DNA of 64,000 nucleotides, taken from NCBI GenBank assembly GCA_964007475.1, contig OZ023274.1, forward strand, positions 91,783,213 to 91,847,212, written 5' to 3'. This DNA is from Hybos culiciformis. Taxonomy: Eukaryota > Arthropoda > Insecta > Diptera > Hybotidae. Shown piece by piece: positions 37,995-50,900 of the stretch (position 1 is its first letter; every line of letters begins with the position of its first letter). The notes beneath the pieces were generated by a model. It was not told where the DNA came from. It saw only the letters and a program-made list of their open reading frames with translations, and did no database searches. Made by a program: the position numbers and the translations under genes.

Positions 37995-38613
37995 GTTAGT
38001 ATAAAAATTTTATTAAATTTATTTTCGTAAATGCTTACTTGTATTACAAATATGTTCAAGGTCCGAAATATTTTGTTTAACGCTACATATTCACATAGAA
38101 AAAATAAAATTAATTATATTAAATAAAATATTTAAAACCGTGTATCACGTAAATGATTCAATATACGCTAATTTTGAGATACCTTGGTCACAACTAGGTT
38201 TAAGGTATCTTAAAAACCATCTTCCAATACCATTTAGTCATATACCATGTACAAATATAAGAATTTTCATCGAAACTCAGATTTCAGTTCCTTGGAAACA
38301 ATTGCAGCCTAACCATCATTACTGTAATTTTTATCGGATGCTATTTAGCCGATAATATTTTTTTAAATAAGAACTACTCATGATATTAATAGTTAAAAAA
38401 AATATATCTTCTTAAGATTAGTTTTAAATATTTTAATAGTTTGGAAACTCTTATTCAAATATAGATTATATTCAAAAAAATCTAAACATGTATGATGAAA
38501 TATTCTAAAGTAAATATTAAATGCGCTTTTTGGTACGCAATTAAACATGAAATAAATTAAAAAAAAAAACTATATAGCAAAAGCTTGAAATTATAATTTA
38601 GATTATTTTGTTG

Positions 38614-38635
38614 TATACCTATACCTATACCTATA
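38614..38635. repeat. (TATACC)n microsatellite
   Basis: Three perfect TATACC units plus a partial fourth. Confidence 0.85.
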
Positions 38636-39706
38636 TTCCAAATCCAAAAAATAAAAAAAAAATAAAATTAATTTTTTTTTTAACAACCCAAATATAATTA
38701 AATTTTGATAAGATTTAATCAGTACTACAGAGAACCCCCCTTTATAATTTTTAAAAATATAACTTCTAATCCGAAATGATATTAATAGTAACATTTCTAT
38801 TGCTCATAAAAAGAATACACACAAAAAATGTCTCATATATATTATTAAAGACAATTCTATAATAAACTAATAAAAATTTCATTAAAATATGCCATTCCTG
38901 TTTTGTAACCTAATCGACTGTCAAACCCGAGTTCAAAACAGAAATAGTCAATGAATTTTATAGCGATTTTAAAATCCTCCGTAATCCTATTCTAAAAATC
39001 AATTTAATTTATCTTATTCATTTCCTCGTTTATTTCATTCTTGCAATTAGGCCCGATTTCATATTTAATGAATATTCAATTTTATATTCAATCTTTATTC
39101 CATTCCCTGAACATTCAAAAAACGGATAATATGTTTTATAGAAATTTTTTTATGATTAAAATGTGAAATGAAAATGTTTAATTCAAAGAAGTCGGTACAA
39201 TTAGAAAAAGAGATGATAATTTGATAATGACTATTCCACATTAATTTTTTTTTTGTATTAATTATTATTTTTTTTTATTAATTGTTCAGACAAAACTTAT
39301 CACATTTTGTTTTATCTTTTAATCATTGAGTACAATAAAAAGAATGAGCCGCACAATTAATCTAAAAGCGATATTAATAATATATATATTTTTTGAAGAA
39401 TTTACAATTTCAATTTCAATTTTTTTTTATTTTTTTTTTTTGTTTTTCTAATCTTGTCGTCTGACACACGTCGTATTTACAAATAATAATAAATAAAAAA
39501 AAGAACATTACATATATTCATCATAATATTGTTGGATTTGGTTCAGAATTTACAAATATAATGATCATAATAAAGACACTATACTATATACATAGTTACT
39601 ATTCATTATAGTTTTTAAATTATATATAATTTTAATCTTAATTGGCAGCAATTGAAAAAAAAAAAGTGCTAAAATTAATATTAAATTTAAATTCATTTTT
39701 TTTTAA

Positions 39707-39886
39707 TATATTATTTTGAATACTCCCATATTTGTGAACAATTTTATATCACTTAGTGTGTGTTCAGAAAACCAACCTTTGCTATTCTTAATGCCTTTGC
39801 CGATCTTTGCTTATAAGGAAAGTATAGTGCTAGCTCTTATTCAATATTACATTGATCCGCCGCTAATAATTGAATTTGATGACTAA
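39707..39886 (+). other. Coding-like patch with repeated CTTTGC
   Basis: An open plus-strand frame of 59 codons ends at TAA 39884-39886. Its later part begins MPLPIFAYKESIVLALIQ, from an ATG at 39791. On the opposite strand a different stretch also reads as plausible protein. CTTTGC occurs three times within 34 bp (39777, 39795, 39805), which suggests a repeat or element fragment at least as well as an exon. No splice signals or inverted ends were found. Confidence 0.2.
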
Positions 39887-42800
39887 AAATTGGAAATAAA
39901 AATTTTGAAATTTGTCATAACAACAAATTTATATTTATTATTCACTATTATTCAGCTATTTATTTATTTAGATTAAAATTAATATTTGATAAATTTTTTT
40001 ATTTTATGTAAGTTTAAGCTAAAATCTAAGTGCAAATAGTATCTATGTACGTAACCATATAACGTATAATATGTAAAATATTAATTTCAATTTTTGGAAT
40101 TAAGGGTGTGTTTTTATTTGCTAACAATTTATGCTCGACATTCATATTTATATAGTTCATAATATATATATATATATGTACATAGAATTATTCTCTTTCA
40201 AATGTTTATTTATCTTTATCTCTATAGATAAGCGCATTTTATAGAAATTATTAAAATGCCTAATAATAATAATAATAAAATAACTCGTCCACAAAACAAA
40301 AATTTTGAAATTTATGAATTTATGAATTTCATATAAGTATAAATAAATATATACAATATATGTATATTATTTATGTATCTCTATGTATATGATATTGTTT
40401 TGTTGTTGATTTTGACTGATTTGAGATAATCCGGATTATTATTGCGTTTTTACTTTATATTATATTTTTCGTACTTACCTAACATTTTATTAAAAATATA
40501 AAATGAAGTAGTAGGGTACACACATGATATATAACTATGAACTGTTCGTGAATTTTTTTTTTAAATTCATATAAAGATAAAATTAGTGAAATATTTAATG
40601 GAAATCTGTTAAAATGACAAAATATGATATGATAGAGAAAATTAAATTTAAATTTGCCAGAACATTGTAGCTCGAAAACTCCTATGTAAAAACAATTTAA
40701 CGACACCATAGCAAAAAAATAATTGAAAATAATTTCCAATATTTCGAAACTTGTATGTTGTGTCTACCTAACCTACATACGGAATCACTTCAATTCAACA
40801 TAATGTTGTGAAAATTTAAAAATAAAACTTTATAAAATTATGATGAATATAAATATATAAACTTTTATTTATCTGCGGCTATTAATAAAAACTTTGAGAT
40901 TAAAATAATTTCTAAAAGCTTTTCTGGAATTAAACTATTTAGTTTAATAATTTTTACATATATGATGATATAGTTAAGCAATCAATTTTCAGCATAAATG
41001 TTTTATTACACATAATAAGAAAAATAATGCATGCATTTTAATAAGCGATAAAAATAAAATTCATGATTATTTCATAAATAACTATGTTGTTGATCTTAAT
41101 TTTTTTTTTCATACATTCATAAAATTTCAATTTAATGCCCTTGAAATAAATGAAAAAAAATTGTTTTCTCTTATCAATCTGAAATCGGACTCAATATTTT
41201 CATTTTCACTTTAAATTTCAGGTATAAGGTACTTAAAAGAAATAAGTTAGGAGCGCTATGTCGTCTATATTGGAATATTTTAAATGCGAAACATGTCTAA
41301 ATCTTGAAGTAAAATCTCGAATAAAAGAAAGTAAAATTATTTTTTTTTTTATGATCTAGCAACTCAGCTCCTATTTAGGAATATTTCCTAATAAAAATAT
41401 TATAAATTGATCAATTTAATAAAAATATTTGATTTCTGAGAAAATATTTTATATATATAAAATACAATATACTCCTTTAAAAAATAATATTTAAAATTTC
41501 TATAAATTTTTTTTGGCTTATATGCATTTTTTAATTTTTTTGTATTTCATTTTCATATACAATTTTTATACTTTATATATATTTATATCTTCTTTTTTCG
41601 GTGGATTAAAATTAATACTGATTTATGATTAATCGCTTTGCGATGTCATCGTCATCATGGCAATGTAATAAAAACCATAGGTCTTATATATTATAAATAA
41701 AAAAATATATGTTTAAGGAAAAAAAAAAAAAAAAATAATAAGTAAGAATTGTTGGTATTATGGAGAGAAAATATACATTTTTTTTTTTTCAAATAACATA
41801 ACCTGAAAAATAAAAGATTATTAAAATTTCATATAAAAAGAAAAAACTATGTACGATTTTGTCATCGATTTCTTTATTTATTTATTTAGTTTTTTTTTAT
41901 ATTATATATTTTGTGACTTAAAAAATTAATAAATGATTTTTCTTTTGAGGTATTAAAAGAACTAATCGCGTTTAGAGCATTAAAGATTACAGAGTGTTGA
42001 ATGCAAAAATGATATGGAAATTCATGAATCGGTTTACTATGGAAACAAGTTGATATCGAAATTTGTATGCGAGCCATAATTATGTAATACGATATTTCGG
42101 AATGTCAAAGATAACATCAACTTCATCCGTCTTCAGTTTTGCTATATTTGGAAGTAAAAATTATCTTTATGTTTAAATAAAATAACTTTATAAATAAAAA
42201 TAAAACAAACAAATATCTAATAATCGTTAGAATCTCCAGTGATGGTTGAAATAATGTATCAACATCGAAACGATCAAAGTTATTTTTGGATCATACGACG
42301 AAAAGAAAACCAAATTTCTGATAAATTTTATGCGATTTGAAATCGGATTGATAACAGGCAGAATATTAAGGCATTGTTTATCAGCGTAGGATGTCTTGAA
42401 AGTAATAAAATAAGTGTGGGAAAAAATGAGGGCCCTAACTCAGAAGTCTAATTACATTTTAACAAAACACTGGGATTTTTACATTAACTCAACCTTAACT
42501 TGAATATCTTAATCTTGTCTTTTTTTTTTAAATATTCCTAAGTCCTTTTATTTTTACAGCAAACACTCTGTTCTTTTATAATACGTATATGAAATGCAAT
42601 AAAGGTTAAATGTACGTAAGTGAAAAAAAAAATATATATTTAAGAAGGGATTTTAATTTTAGTTTTATTTTTTTAAGATAAACGATTTCTTTTTCTTTTG
42701 TGCAGAATTAAAGGAAACGGAAATATCGACTATGAAGTCAAATTGAGTTAAGATTATTTATAAATTAGTTTAATTACACATTTAAAACAGTTTTAGACCT

Positions 42801-45190
42801 AACGAGTTAAACGCGCACCAACTTATATCGCATAATTGAAAATTTTCTCACCTTATACTCACCTTATTATAGCGTACTTAACCTGGTACTTAACGAAACC
42901 AAGTTTAAAGATTTCCATGAATTTAAACAGTAAAATTTCTAATAAAAAATAAGATAGGTTTTAGCTCAGCATTTTGGTGAATATTTTTTGACGAAGACTT
43001 TAAGAACTTTAGAAATGCGATTTGTTTTTTTTAGAAAATTTATGCAAAATGAATCATGGTTTCAATAAATATATAATATTTTTAAAAATTGTTTTGAAAA
43101 TTTTTTCTATATATGTGCGCACATGATTATTTTTATATTTCTTTTAATTTTTAATCTCAAAATCTCTTTTGAATTATTTTTATGGAAATATAATCTGGAT
43201 ATATTTGTTTTAGGGTGGAGTGTATTGTCGTTATTTTATTTTGTATTTATTTTGATTTGTTTTATATTCATTCTAGGCCAGTTAAAATTAATCTTAAATA
43301 ATTTTATTCGAAAAATAATCTAATTAAGAAAAATATTACACCTGAAATGTTTTTAAAATTAAAGTTAAAAATTTACAAGTATTACCTATGATTTTATAAT
43401 TTGTTGGATATTATTCAGACAGCTTTTTTTTTTTTTTAATTTACAGAGTGTCACATTTTGATCCAAAACGAAATTGACGAACGCAATTTGTTTAAGAAAA
43501 TTAAAAAAATTCTGAAACTTAATATAAATTATAATAATTTTTCACAAAATAAGATGATAGAAAATATTTGAAACGATCCCACCAAATGAAAAAAAAAAAG
43601 ATAAAAAAATTTGTATTACAACATTCAAGTAAAAGAAATGCAATTGTAAAGTATTAAGGATTTATTTTAATAATAAAAAAACACATCAAGAATTAATATA
43701 ATATTTTGATGTGTCGTCCAAATGTTTGAATCTTAAGTTTAAAATGTTTGACATATTTAATATTACGAAAATTTGCCAAGAGTTTTAAATAGTACGCTAA
43801 TTTTTGATGCTGACTTTGTTAATGGATGGAAATGGTTTTTAATTATTGTTTTATGAACTAGGAATTGGATACAAGATACAAGGTCAGAAAAGTCCACCTG
43901 TTTATAATTCTTATTATAACTTAGGTGATCACTATGTTTTTTAAAAGAAAACTGAAGGTATCATAGGCGGATCATTTCCCAAGCAAGAGTAAAAACTAAC
44001 TATAGTTAGTAGCCAGATATTACACACTTACTTTTTTTATGTATAATTAATATATTCTGTGGTCAAGTCACTTTACTTGGTACTTGGTAGTATTATGCGA
44101 CAGAAATTTATTATGAAATATGTATAATGTGAAATTTTGTACATAATATTATCTTAATATCACTATAGTTGTTTTGATATTAAGAGATTATTCGCTTTTT
44201 TCTATACACTTACTAGTGACAGTGAGTACAAAAATAATGTATGTATATAACTTCAGTTTTCTTTTAAAAAATATTAAAATAACCTAAAAATGTTGTGATC
44301 ACTTATAACTAGTTTAAGTAAACAAAATTTGCGCAATTTTCAATTTTATCAATTTTTACGTAACATTATTGTCTAAACAAAAGACCAGCCCAAACAAATT
44401 TAGCTTAAAAAAAGTGTTAACGTCCATGTATAATCATTATAAATTATAATAATCCAATCGGATTTAAATAATTAATTCAAAAAAAAAAAAGTAAAAAAAA
44501 AATATATTATATTTTTTTTTTTATATTTATTTGAATAAATAAAAAGAATTATTTTTAACTTTTGTTAAAGGCATTTTCATTGTAATATCGTTTATTATCT
44601 CTTCAAAAAAAAAAAATTAAAAGTGAGTAGAGTTATATATAGATGTGTACTTTTATGCTTTAATAATATCTAGTTTGTTTTTTTTTTTTTGTGTGAATTA
44701 ATTATTATGAATGTATATTTTATTATTAAAACTTATTTATTTTTTTTTATTTATTTCTTGCGAAAGGGGTTATAGGTAAAAATGTTAAAATAACAATTTT
44801 TTTTTAAATTTTCTTCTCTTCATGAACTTATTTATTATAATGAAATTGTAATTATTTGCTTTTATTAAAATTACCCGCGTATATTTTACATCAATTAGTT
44901 TTTTAATCCCATTCCATGTACTAAAAAATAAAAAAAAAAACGAATAAATTTTATTATTAAAATGCCTATAGATAGATAAGTAGAAATACCTATGTGTACT
45001 TTTTTATATAAACAATTTATATATTGTGAAATAATACTTCAATTCTAAAGTTTTTATTTTTATTTTTAATATTTATTTAATTTTTGGAGTGATAGTCAGA
45101 TGGTTTGCTTTTTGAAAGGCTATACATGTTCAATTTTGTACACTATTTTCATGTTAATTTAATTTATGCAATCCGTCAATTATTATTGGA

Positions 45191-45234
45191 GTCTTAGAAC
45201 TAATTAAATTTTTTGTCTTAGAACTAACTAAATT
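45191..45234. repeat. 24-bp period tandem duplication
   Basis: Two 20-bp copies of GTCTTAGAACTAATTAAATT (one T/C difference) lie at 45191-45210 and 45215-45234, separated by TTTT. Confidence 0.75.
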
Positions 45235-45277
45235 AATTAATAGGCTGCATAGTTACAGAAAAAATATTCACTTAAGA

Positions 45278-45427
45278 ATGAAACTAAATAATTATAGTTA
45301 CACTGAAAAAGTTACTGCCGCAGCTGTGTATAATCCTTGCATATACAGGTCAAATCTATTGGATGACTTTAGCAAGATTAGCTATTTGTCACAGCAAGGC
45401 AAAATTCCTCACAATTTTTTTTTTTAA
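45278..45427 (+). CDS. Possible short reading frame (49 codons)
   Basis: The ATG at 45278 opens a frame beginning MKLNNYSYTEKVTAAAVYN and including the segment NLLDDFSKISYLSQQGK, ending at TAA 45425-45427. The middle 35 codons use varied, non-AT codons (GCC, GCA, GCT, GTG, CCT, TGC, AGG, CAG, GGC), unlike background. An acceptor-like ATTATAG ends at 45297 and a donor-like CAG|GTCAAA occurs at 45348, so the true exon, if any, could be shorter or in another phase. There is no signal peptide or recognised domain. It lies about 0.4 kb before the foldback element and may be part of a decayed transposon or gene. Confidence 0.2.
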   Translation: MKLNNYSYTEKVTAAAVYNPCIYRSNLLDDFSKISYLSQQGKIPHNFFF

Positions 45428-45840
45428 ATATGTGTGACATTAAAACCTGGCCAAAGTATGGAGCTAGACAATAAAAATAATAATTTTTGTGCCAAAAAAA
45501 AAACATTAAAGATTTTTATTATTAGAGTCCGTAGTATACAAATTTTAACTGGAGTTGGTAATAAATTTTAACTGAGCAATATGTATGTCTAATGAATTTA
45601 TCAGGGAATTTATATTTCTTTCTTATTTAATTTAATATTTTTTTTTAACTTGAAAATAATTTTTCACATAAAATTACCAGGTGATTTAAAACTAAAAAAA
45701 AAAAGAAATTGTTTTTTAATTTCCTCATCATACGTATACACAACTAAGTATAGAAAAATTTCATGAAAATCATATGAGGCATTTTATTTCAATTCAGATT
45801 TTTTTTTCTTTCATTTTTAATATTTACTTTTTTACATAAT
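45428..45840. other. AT-rich non-coding stretch
   Basis: Nothing recognisable before the foldback element. Confidence 0.65.
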
Positions 45841-46789
45841 GGCTCCATGAATTTTGACCGCATGAATTATGACCGCGACTGGCGGTCAAAATTCATTTTC
45901 AAAATGAATTTTGACCGCGCCTCAATTTAGAAAACAAATGAATTTTGACCGCTACAAAATGTGCGGACAAAATTCATTTTTAAAATGAATTTTGGCCGCA
46001 ACTCAATTTGGTAAAAAAATGAATTTTGACCGCGGCAAAATGTGCGGACAAAATTCATTTTCAAAATGAATTTTGGCCGCGACTCTATTTAGAAAAAAAA
46101 TGAATTTTGACCGCGACAAAATTTGCGGCTGTATTATGCAGAAATAGTTTCATCAAAAATATTACTTAACAAATATTGAAAATAAATATACATTTTGTAC
46201 CGCATCCTTTTGGAAAAGGCCTAAAATCATTTTTAAAACGACACTATTTATCGTATGTGAGTAAAAAAGATAAAATATTTGTGGGTTAGACACAAAGGGA
46301 AGGGGGGGCAGCAGGACTGCGGGCGAGCGGTTGGTCAGTGGGATTTGCGGCTGGCGCCCTTGCCCTTTTGCTTAGAACACAATATTTTATCGGAGGGTTG
46401 ATTTCATTTTTCAAAATAAGTCATTTAAAATGAATTGTATCTTCTCCATAACTTTTGTGCATAATACTCGCGTTCCCTGGAACAACTCAATTTAAAAAAA
46501 ATGAATTTTGACCGCGGCAAAATGTGCGGACAAAATTCATTTTCAAAATGAATTTTGGCCGTGACTCAATTTATAAAAAAATGAATTTTGACCGCGAGAA
46601 AATGTGCGGGCAAAATTCATTTTCAAAATGAATTTTGACCGCGACTCAATTTATAAATAAAATGAATTTTGACCGCGCGGTCAAAAGACATTTTGTTGCG
46701 CGGACAAAATTCATTTTAAAAATGAATTTTGCCCGCCCATACAAACTTTTTCCGCGGTCATAATTCATGCGGTCATAATTCAGTGCCCC
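45841..46789. mobile_element. Foldback element built of 81-bp palindromic tandem units
   Basis: The outer ends are 30-bp inverted repeats, TGAATTTTGACCGCATGAAT at 45848 continuing to 45877 and its mirror at 46753-46782, with one mismatch seen. Outside these, GGCTCCA and GTGCCCC may be the true tips. Inside each end is a block of tandem units with a period of 80-81 bp, with TGAATTTTGACCGC starts near 45938, 46019 and 46100 on the left and 46501, 46581 and 46662 on the right. Each unit contains its own palindrome, GCGGACAAAATTCATTTT against AAAATGAATTTTGGCCGC. A unique core of about 365 bp (46131-46495) separates the blocks. No transposase and no clear target duplication are visible. The overall plan resembles Foldback-type transposons, whose long inverted arms are made of short tandem repeats. 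The family is not recognised. Confidence 0.8.
46298..46375. other. GC-rich core segment of the foldback element
   Basis: This is the most G/C-rich patch in the window, including a G7 run and GACTGCGGGCGAGCGGTTGG. It lies in the unique centre of the foldback element and contains no open frame of note. It may be a fragment captured by the element or the remnant of an ancestral internal region. Confidence 0.6.
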
Positions 46790-47600
46790 GTTCACATTAA
46801 CACAGTTGGAATAAAAAATAATAAACAAAAAAAAAATTGTTAAACTGATATGAAATTTATCTCTCTCTTTAAAAAGAGCTTTAGTTGAGGATTAAAAAAT
46901 GTAAACATTGAAATTGTAATATTTTCATAGATTAAAATCTCCCGGATTATATTTTATTTACGGATTAAATTTGTATATAAGTATAGTATAGGTATATGGT
47001 TTAGTTTATTTTTTTATTTTAGAATTTTACTATATGAATTGCAAAAAAAAAAAAATTATTTTGTACCATTGCTTTTAAAGTTCAAAATAAAGATTTAAAA
47101 TTTAATTAGAAAGCTTAAGGCGTTATAAAGGTCTACGTGCGCAATACAAAATTCATAAATTCATTCCGAATTCATTTTAATTTAAAGATTATCTTGGAGC
47201 GAATAATAATTATTCCATTGAATTCAAATTTCAAGTATATCGATTAATCATCTTTTGTTTTTTGGTTTTTGAAAGGTCTTATCAAAGTTTGTTTTCGGAT
47301 TAAAAGTTTGCTCATTGATTAATATTTTGTAGTATTAAGAAATTAAAATTAAATACAGTTAGAAGAATTTTGGTTCTTGAATCTCTGTTAAAAAAAAAAC
47401 TTGAGAGTGTCTTCCAGAAAAGTTTCCGGGGAAGTTGGTAGCCATTGGTAGTAGTCATCGGTAGTAGCTTTTGTAATTAAGGGTCGATAGTAGTTACAAA
47501 AAAAATGCATTTAAGAAATAATAAAAATTTTATAAATTTTAAAAATTAAAAAAAAAATTATTTTTTAAAATATGAAAATTATAGTTAGTAACTATCATAA
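46790..47600. other. AT-rich non-coding stretch
   Basis: No gene. An imperfect short repeat of GGTAGTAGTC and GGTAGTAGCT lies near 47440-47470. Confidence 0.65.
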
Positions 47601-47917
47601 AGGCCGGTTTTCACGATCCAAGTACACTTTGTCCGTTCTTTTTGATCGTGTAAACAGGGTGTCAAAGTCAACTTGGACAAAGTAGACACATAATAGTTTA
47701 GTTGGACACTGCTCTACTTACTTTGATCAAAGTAGTGTATTTGTAAAAAAAAAAATAAATAAAAAAAAAAATTTGAATTTGACAATTTTTTTAATCATAA
47801 TTTTTTTTATTCATCAAAGTAACTTCGAAGTAAAAAGTAGGTTCAAAGTAACTTGGTCCAAGTGACTTTGATCAAAGAAACTTGGACAAAGTGTACTTGG
47901 ATCGTGAAAACCGGCCT
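47601..47917. mobile_element. MITE with perfect 34-bp terminal inverted repeats (317 bp)
   Basis: 47601-47634, beginning AGGCCGGTTTTCACGATCC, is the exact reverse complement of 47884-47917. Inverted similarity continues inward through ACTTTGATCAAAGT-type motifs, repeated on both sides (CAAAGTCAACTTGG, CAAAGTAACTTGG). There is no coding potential. TAA precedes the left end (47598-47600). If the last T of the right repeat is counted outside the element, TAA also follows it (47917-47919), which would be a TWA-type 3-bp target duplication as in PIF/Harbinger elements. That reading makes the ends asymmetric by one base, so the superfamily is tentative. The perfect arms indicate a young copy. Confidence 0.9.
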
Positions 47918-50900
47918 AAGTTTCTTAGCATTCTAAAAAATTAGAAATAATATAAATAAAGTTAAAAAAATTGAAAGAAAAAAACGAACAAAACTGGGAA
48001 ATTCCCTTTCTCATTTTGCTTCTCATTTTTTTTTGGAAATCTTAACTAACCATGAAGTTACCCATATCTTTAAATTAATCAAATTTAACAAAGTTTTACT
48101 TTTAATTTTAGTATTTTTTTTTTGTATTTTATAGATGTTTTCATTTCATTTTTATTGTATCCTTTTTCATTAAACGGATGAATGGATTTTGGTTTAATTT
48201 TTAATTTTTTTGTTTTTTTTTTTTAACTTTGGCCTTCAAAAAAGTCAGTTCTTTAGGTCATCAAGATAATTCTTTTATACAAAATAAATAAATAAAAATA
48301 AAAAATAAAATTAAAACCTATAAAAATGTAATTTGCTTACAAAAAAAAAAATAGTATGATCATTTCCTGCCATTCAAATTAACTTCTTGCAAGAATTTTT
48401 CAAATTAAGAATGTAAAAATTTTTAATTTTTATTTTAGAAACCCTTATTTCCTTAAAAATTATCGAAAAACTGTAGTTCAAATGTAGGACTTAGCCCTTT
48501 TTTATTAGTTTACCTAAAAATTTTTTTTTATTATCATTATGTCAACAAGTGGGTTCGAATGAAATCGTTTTTTTGTTATTCAGTATAATTTAAAAAAAAA
48601 AATATAGTTATTTTGGATGATTCAAAATCGCCAACGAAACTCATAACATTGGATTTATAAATGAATATCGAAGTTTTGAGACATAAAACCACAAAATGTA
48701 GCGAAACAAGATTTTTCTTTATTAATATGGGATTAAGGTTTAAAACTTATTTTTTTTTGAATTTATCTTTTCGTTGAGGTTGAGTTGAGTTCTTATTTTG
48801 TTTACAAAGTTTTTTGAAAAGCAATATTAAGTACTAAAAATAACTGCAACGGATTTGGTTACTTACTTAATATATGTAATAATATTCGTTACTTCACCAA
48901 AAATAAGAGTATAAGTGTTTAGACTCTAATTCCTTCAATATTTAGATAGGAAAATTTATATATTTTCTTCCCCTCCAAGGATGTGGGAGAATTAAAATTA
49001 AAAACGGAAACTTTGTAACAGTTTTAAAATAATATAAAATAAAAAAAATAAAAATAAAAAACCAATTCTGAAACACCAGTTAAACATCCGCAAAAACAAT
49101 ATAAAAATACTACATAAAAACTTAAAATTAAAAAAAAATATATATACTTAAATATATTTGCTCTATACTTTTGTTTTTGTTATAATGAAAATGAAAATGG
49201 TTAGCCGCTTTAAATGCAATTTCGTTACAGATGAATAAATTTCACAAACTTCAGTGATGATGCAAAATGAGGGATATACTTGAACTTGGAAAGTCGTTTT
49301 ATTCTCTCATAAAATAAGGGGTTGAATATAAATTATATTTTCATAGTTTGTAACAAAAAAAAAAAAGAAAAGGATATTAAGGTATTTTATTTGAATTATT
49401 TTTAAGGTCAGATTATATGGTTTGTTTTATCATAATAAATGTGCTTTCTTTATAGAAGCTAGTAAATATTTTCTAGGCATTTATTTAAACTGGGATTTGG
49501 GTAAAGCTCAAACGCAAATATAGCATTCAAAACGAGTTGATGTTACAAGATGTTAATTGACCTTTTATGTTTTATTTAACTAAACTAAAATTAAAGTTGA
49601 TCTTTCGATCTATGAAATGTTGTACTATGAAATAACACCCAAGTATTAAGTGTTCGAAACAGCATCTGAGCGGTTATTCTCAACGCCAAGAATATCATAA
49701 AAATAACATAAAATGTTTAATCAACACAATTATTGTGGGTCTCACAGTTAACTGAGAAGAGTATCAGTGAACTGATCGTTTTTATTTAAGAATTTATTGT
49801 TGATTTTAATAATCTTGTAAATAATATCTAATTTTTATTAGATTTTTATCTAGGATTTCTAAAAGATTGGCTAAAAATTTCAGGTATTACTATTTTATTA
49901 AATCTCATTACTAAAACATCAAGAAAATATCCGTACTTATTGAATAAATTATTTTTTGAAATAGTAAGTATTTTAAAGTTTCCAAAAATCAAATTTATTG
50001 TTCTCAACATATTGGTATAAACATTACACAATATTTCTAAGAATCTAAAAAAACATTAAAGACTGAAGATAGATAATTTTCAACGGTGTGTGGGTACTAG
50101 AAAAGTTAAAAAAAATTTTTTTTTTTATAGAGCAATATTCAGTTGAGGAAAAAATCGAATTATGTGTTTGAACAGGAAGAATAAAAGAAGAAAATTATAT
50201 GTTAAAAAAATGTCAAATAAAAACAATTTTTTTTTTTTGTTATAAAGATTTAGGGGGAATTATGGACAGATAAGCATAGTTATGTAAATTATGTTTACAA
50301 CTGACTCAAGGTCATTTTTTTTGTTGGTGGAATCAAAAGAAATTCTATTAAAATTCAGGTTATTACGTTAAGTTTTATGTAAGACGTAAGATCTGACTGT
50401 TAACAGTATATCAGTAAAAACTGAAGATGTCAACTTAAAGTCCAAGTTTATCAATTTTACTCACATACTGATGTTGCAAAACAATTTATAACAAAATGTA
50501 ACTACGGCTTAAGATTGAATCTGTGAAAAGAAATTTTTGCTACATACACGCAAGAATTAAGTGTTCATACTAATGATCTGGAAATTATTTTTTCTCAAAA
50601 TTTATGCTATCAGTATAAATTTTCCTTTGACCTAACAATTCTTCTTCTTCCATATTTTAATATTTACATACGTTTACCTACATGTAGTTTCAAATATTAC
50701 ACACAAGATTCTTTAAGCAAATATTTGATTAAACGATTTTGAATTTATGCGGTTTCAATTATTTTTTGATATTTTTTCATGCGAATCGTAGTGTAATTTA
50801 AAGCAGATTTTTTCTAAAATATTCGCATTTACGCATAAAAAAAGCCCAGGTATGGTTATTTTTCCAAAAATAGAATTTATGCCTGTAAGGATATGCTTTA

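Larger units (their letters stand above)
37995..45277. other. AT-rich probable intron
   Basis: If 37929-37994 is an exon, this is the start of its intron. Contents include a plus-strand frame at 38140-38355 (71 codons, moderately varied codons, no splice support), a hexamer repeat at 38614-38635 and an open frame at 39707-39886. A strong acceptor (15 Ts, then TTTACAG ending at 43446) precedes a 40-codon open frame ending at 43571. That frame needs phase 1 and does not fit the phase-0 exon at 37929, so none of these is called. Confidence 0.5.

Noticed and set aside
46646..46828. 60-codon minus-strand frame
   Set aside because: It is a translation of the TGAATTTTGACCGC tandem units of the foldback element running into the flank.
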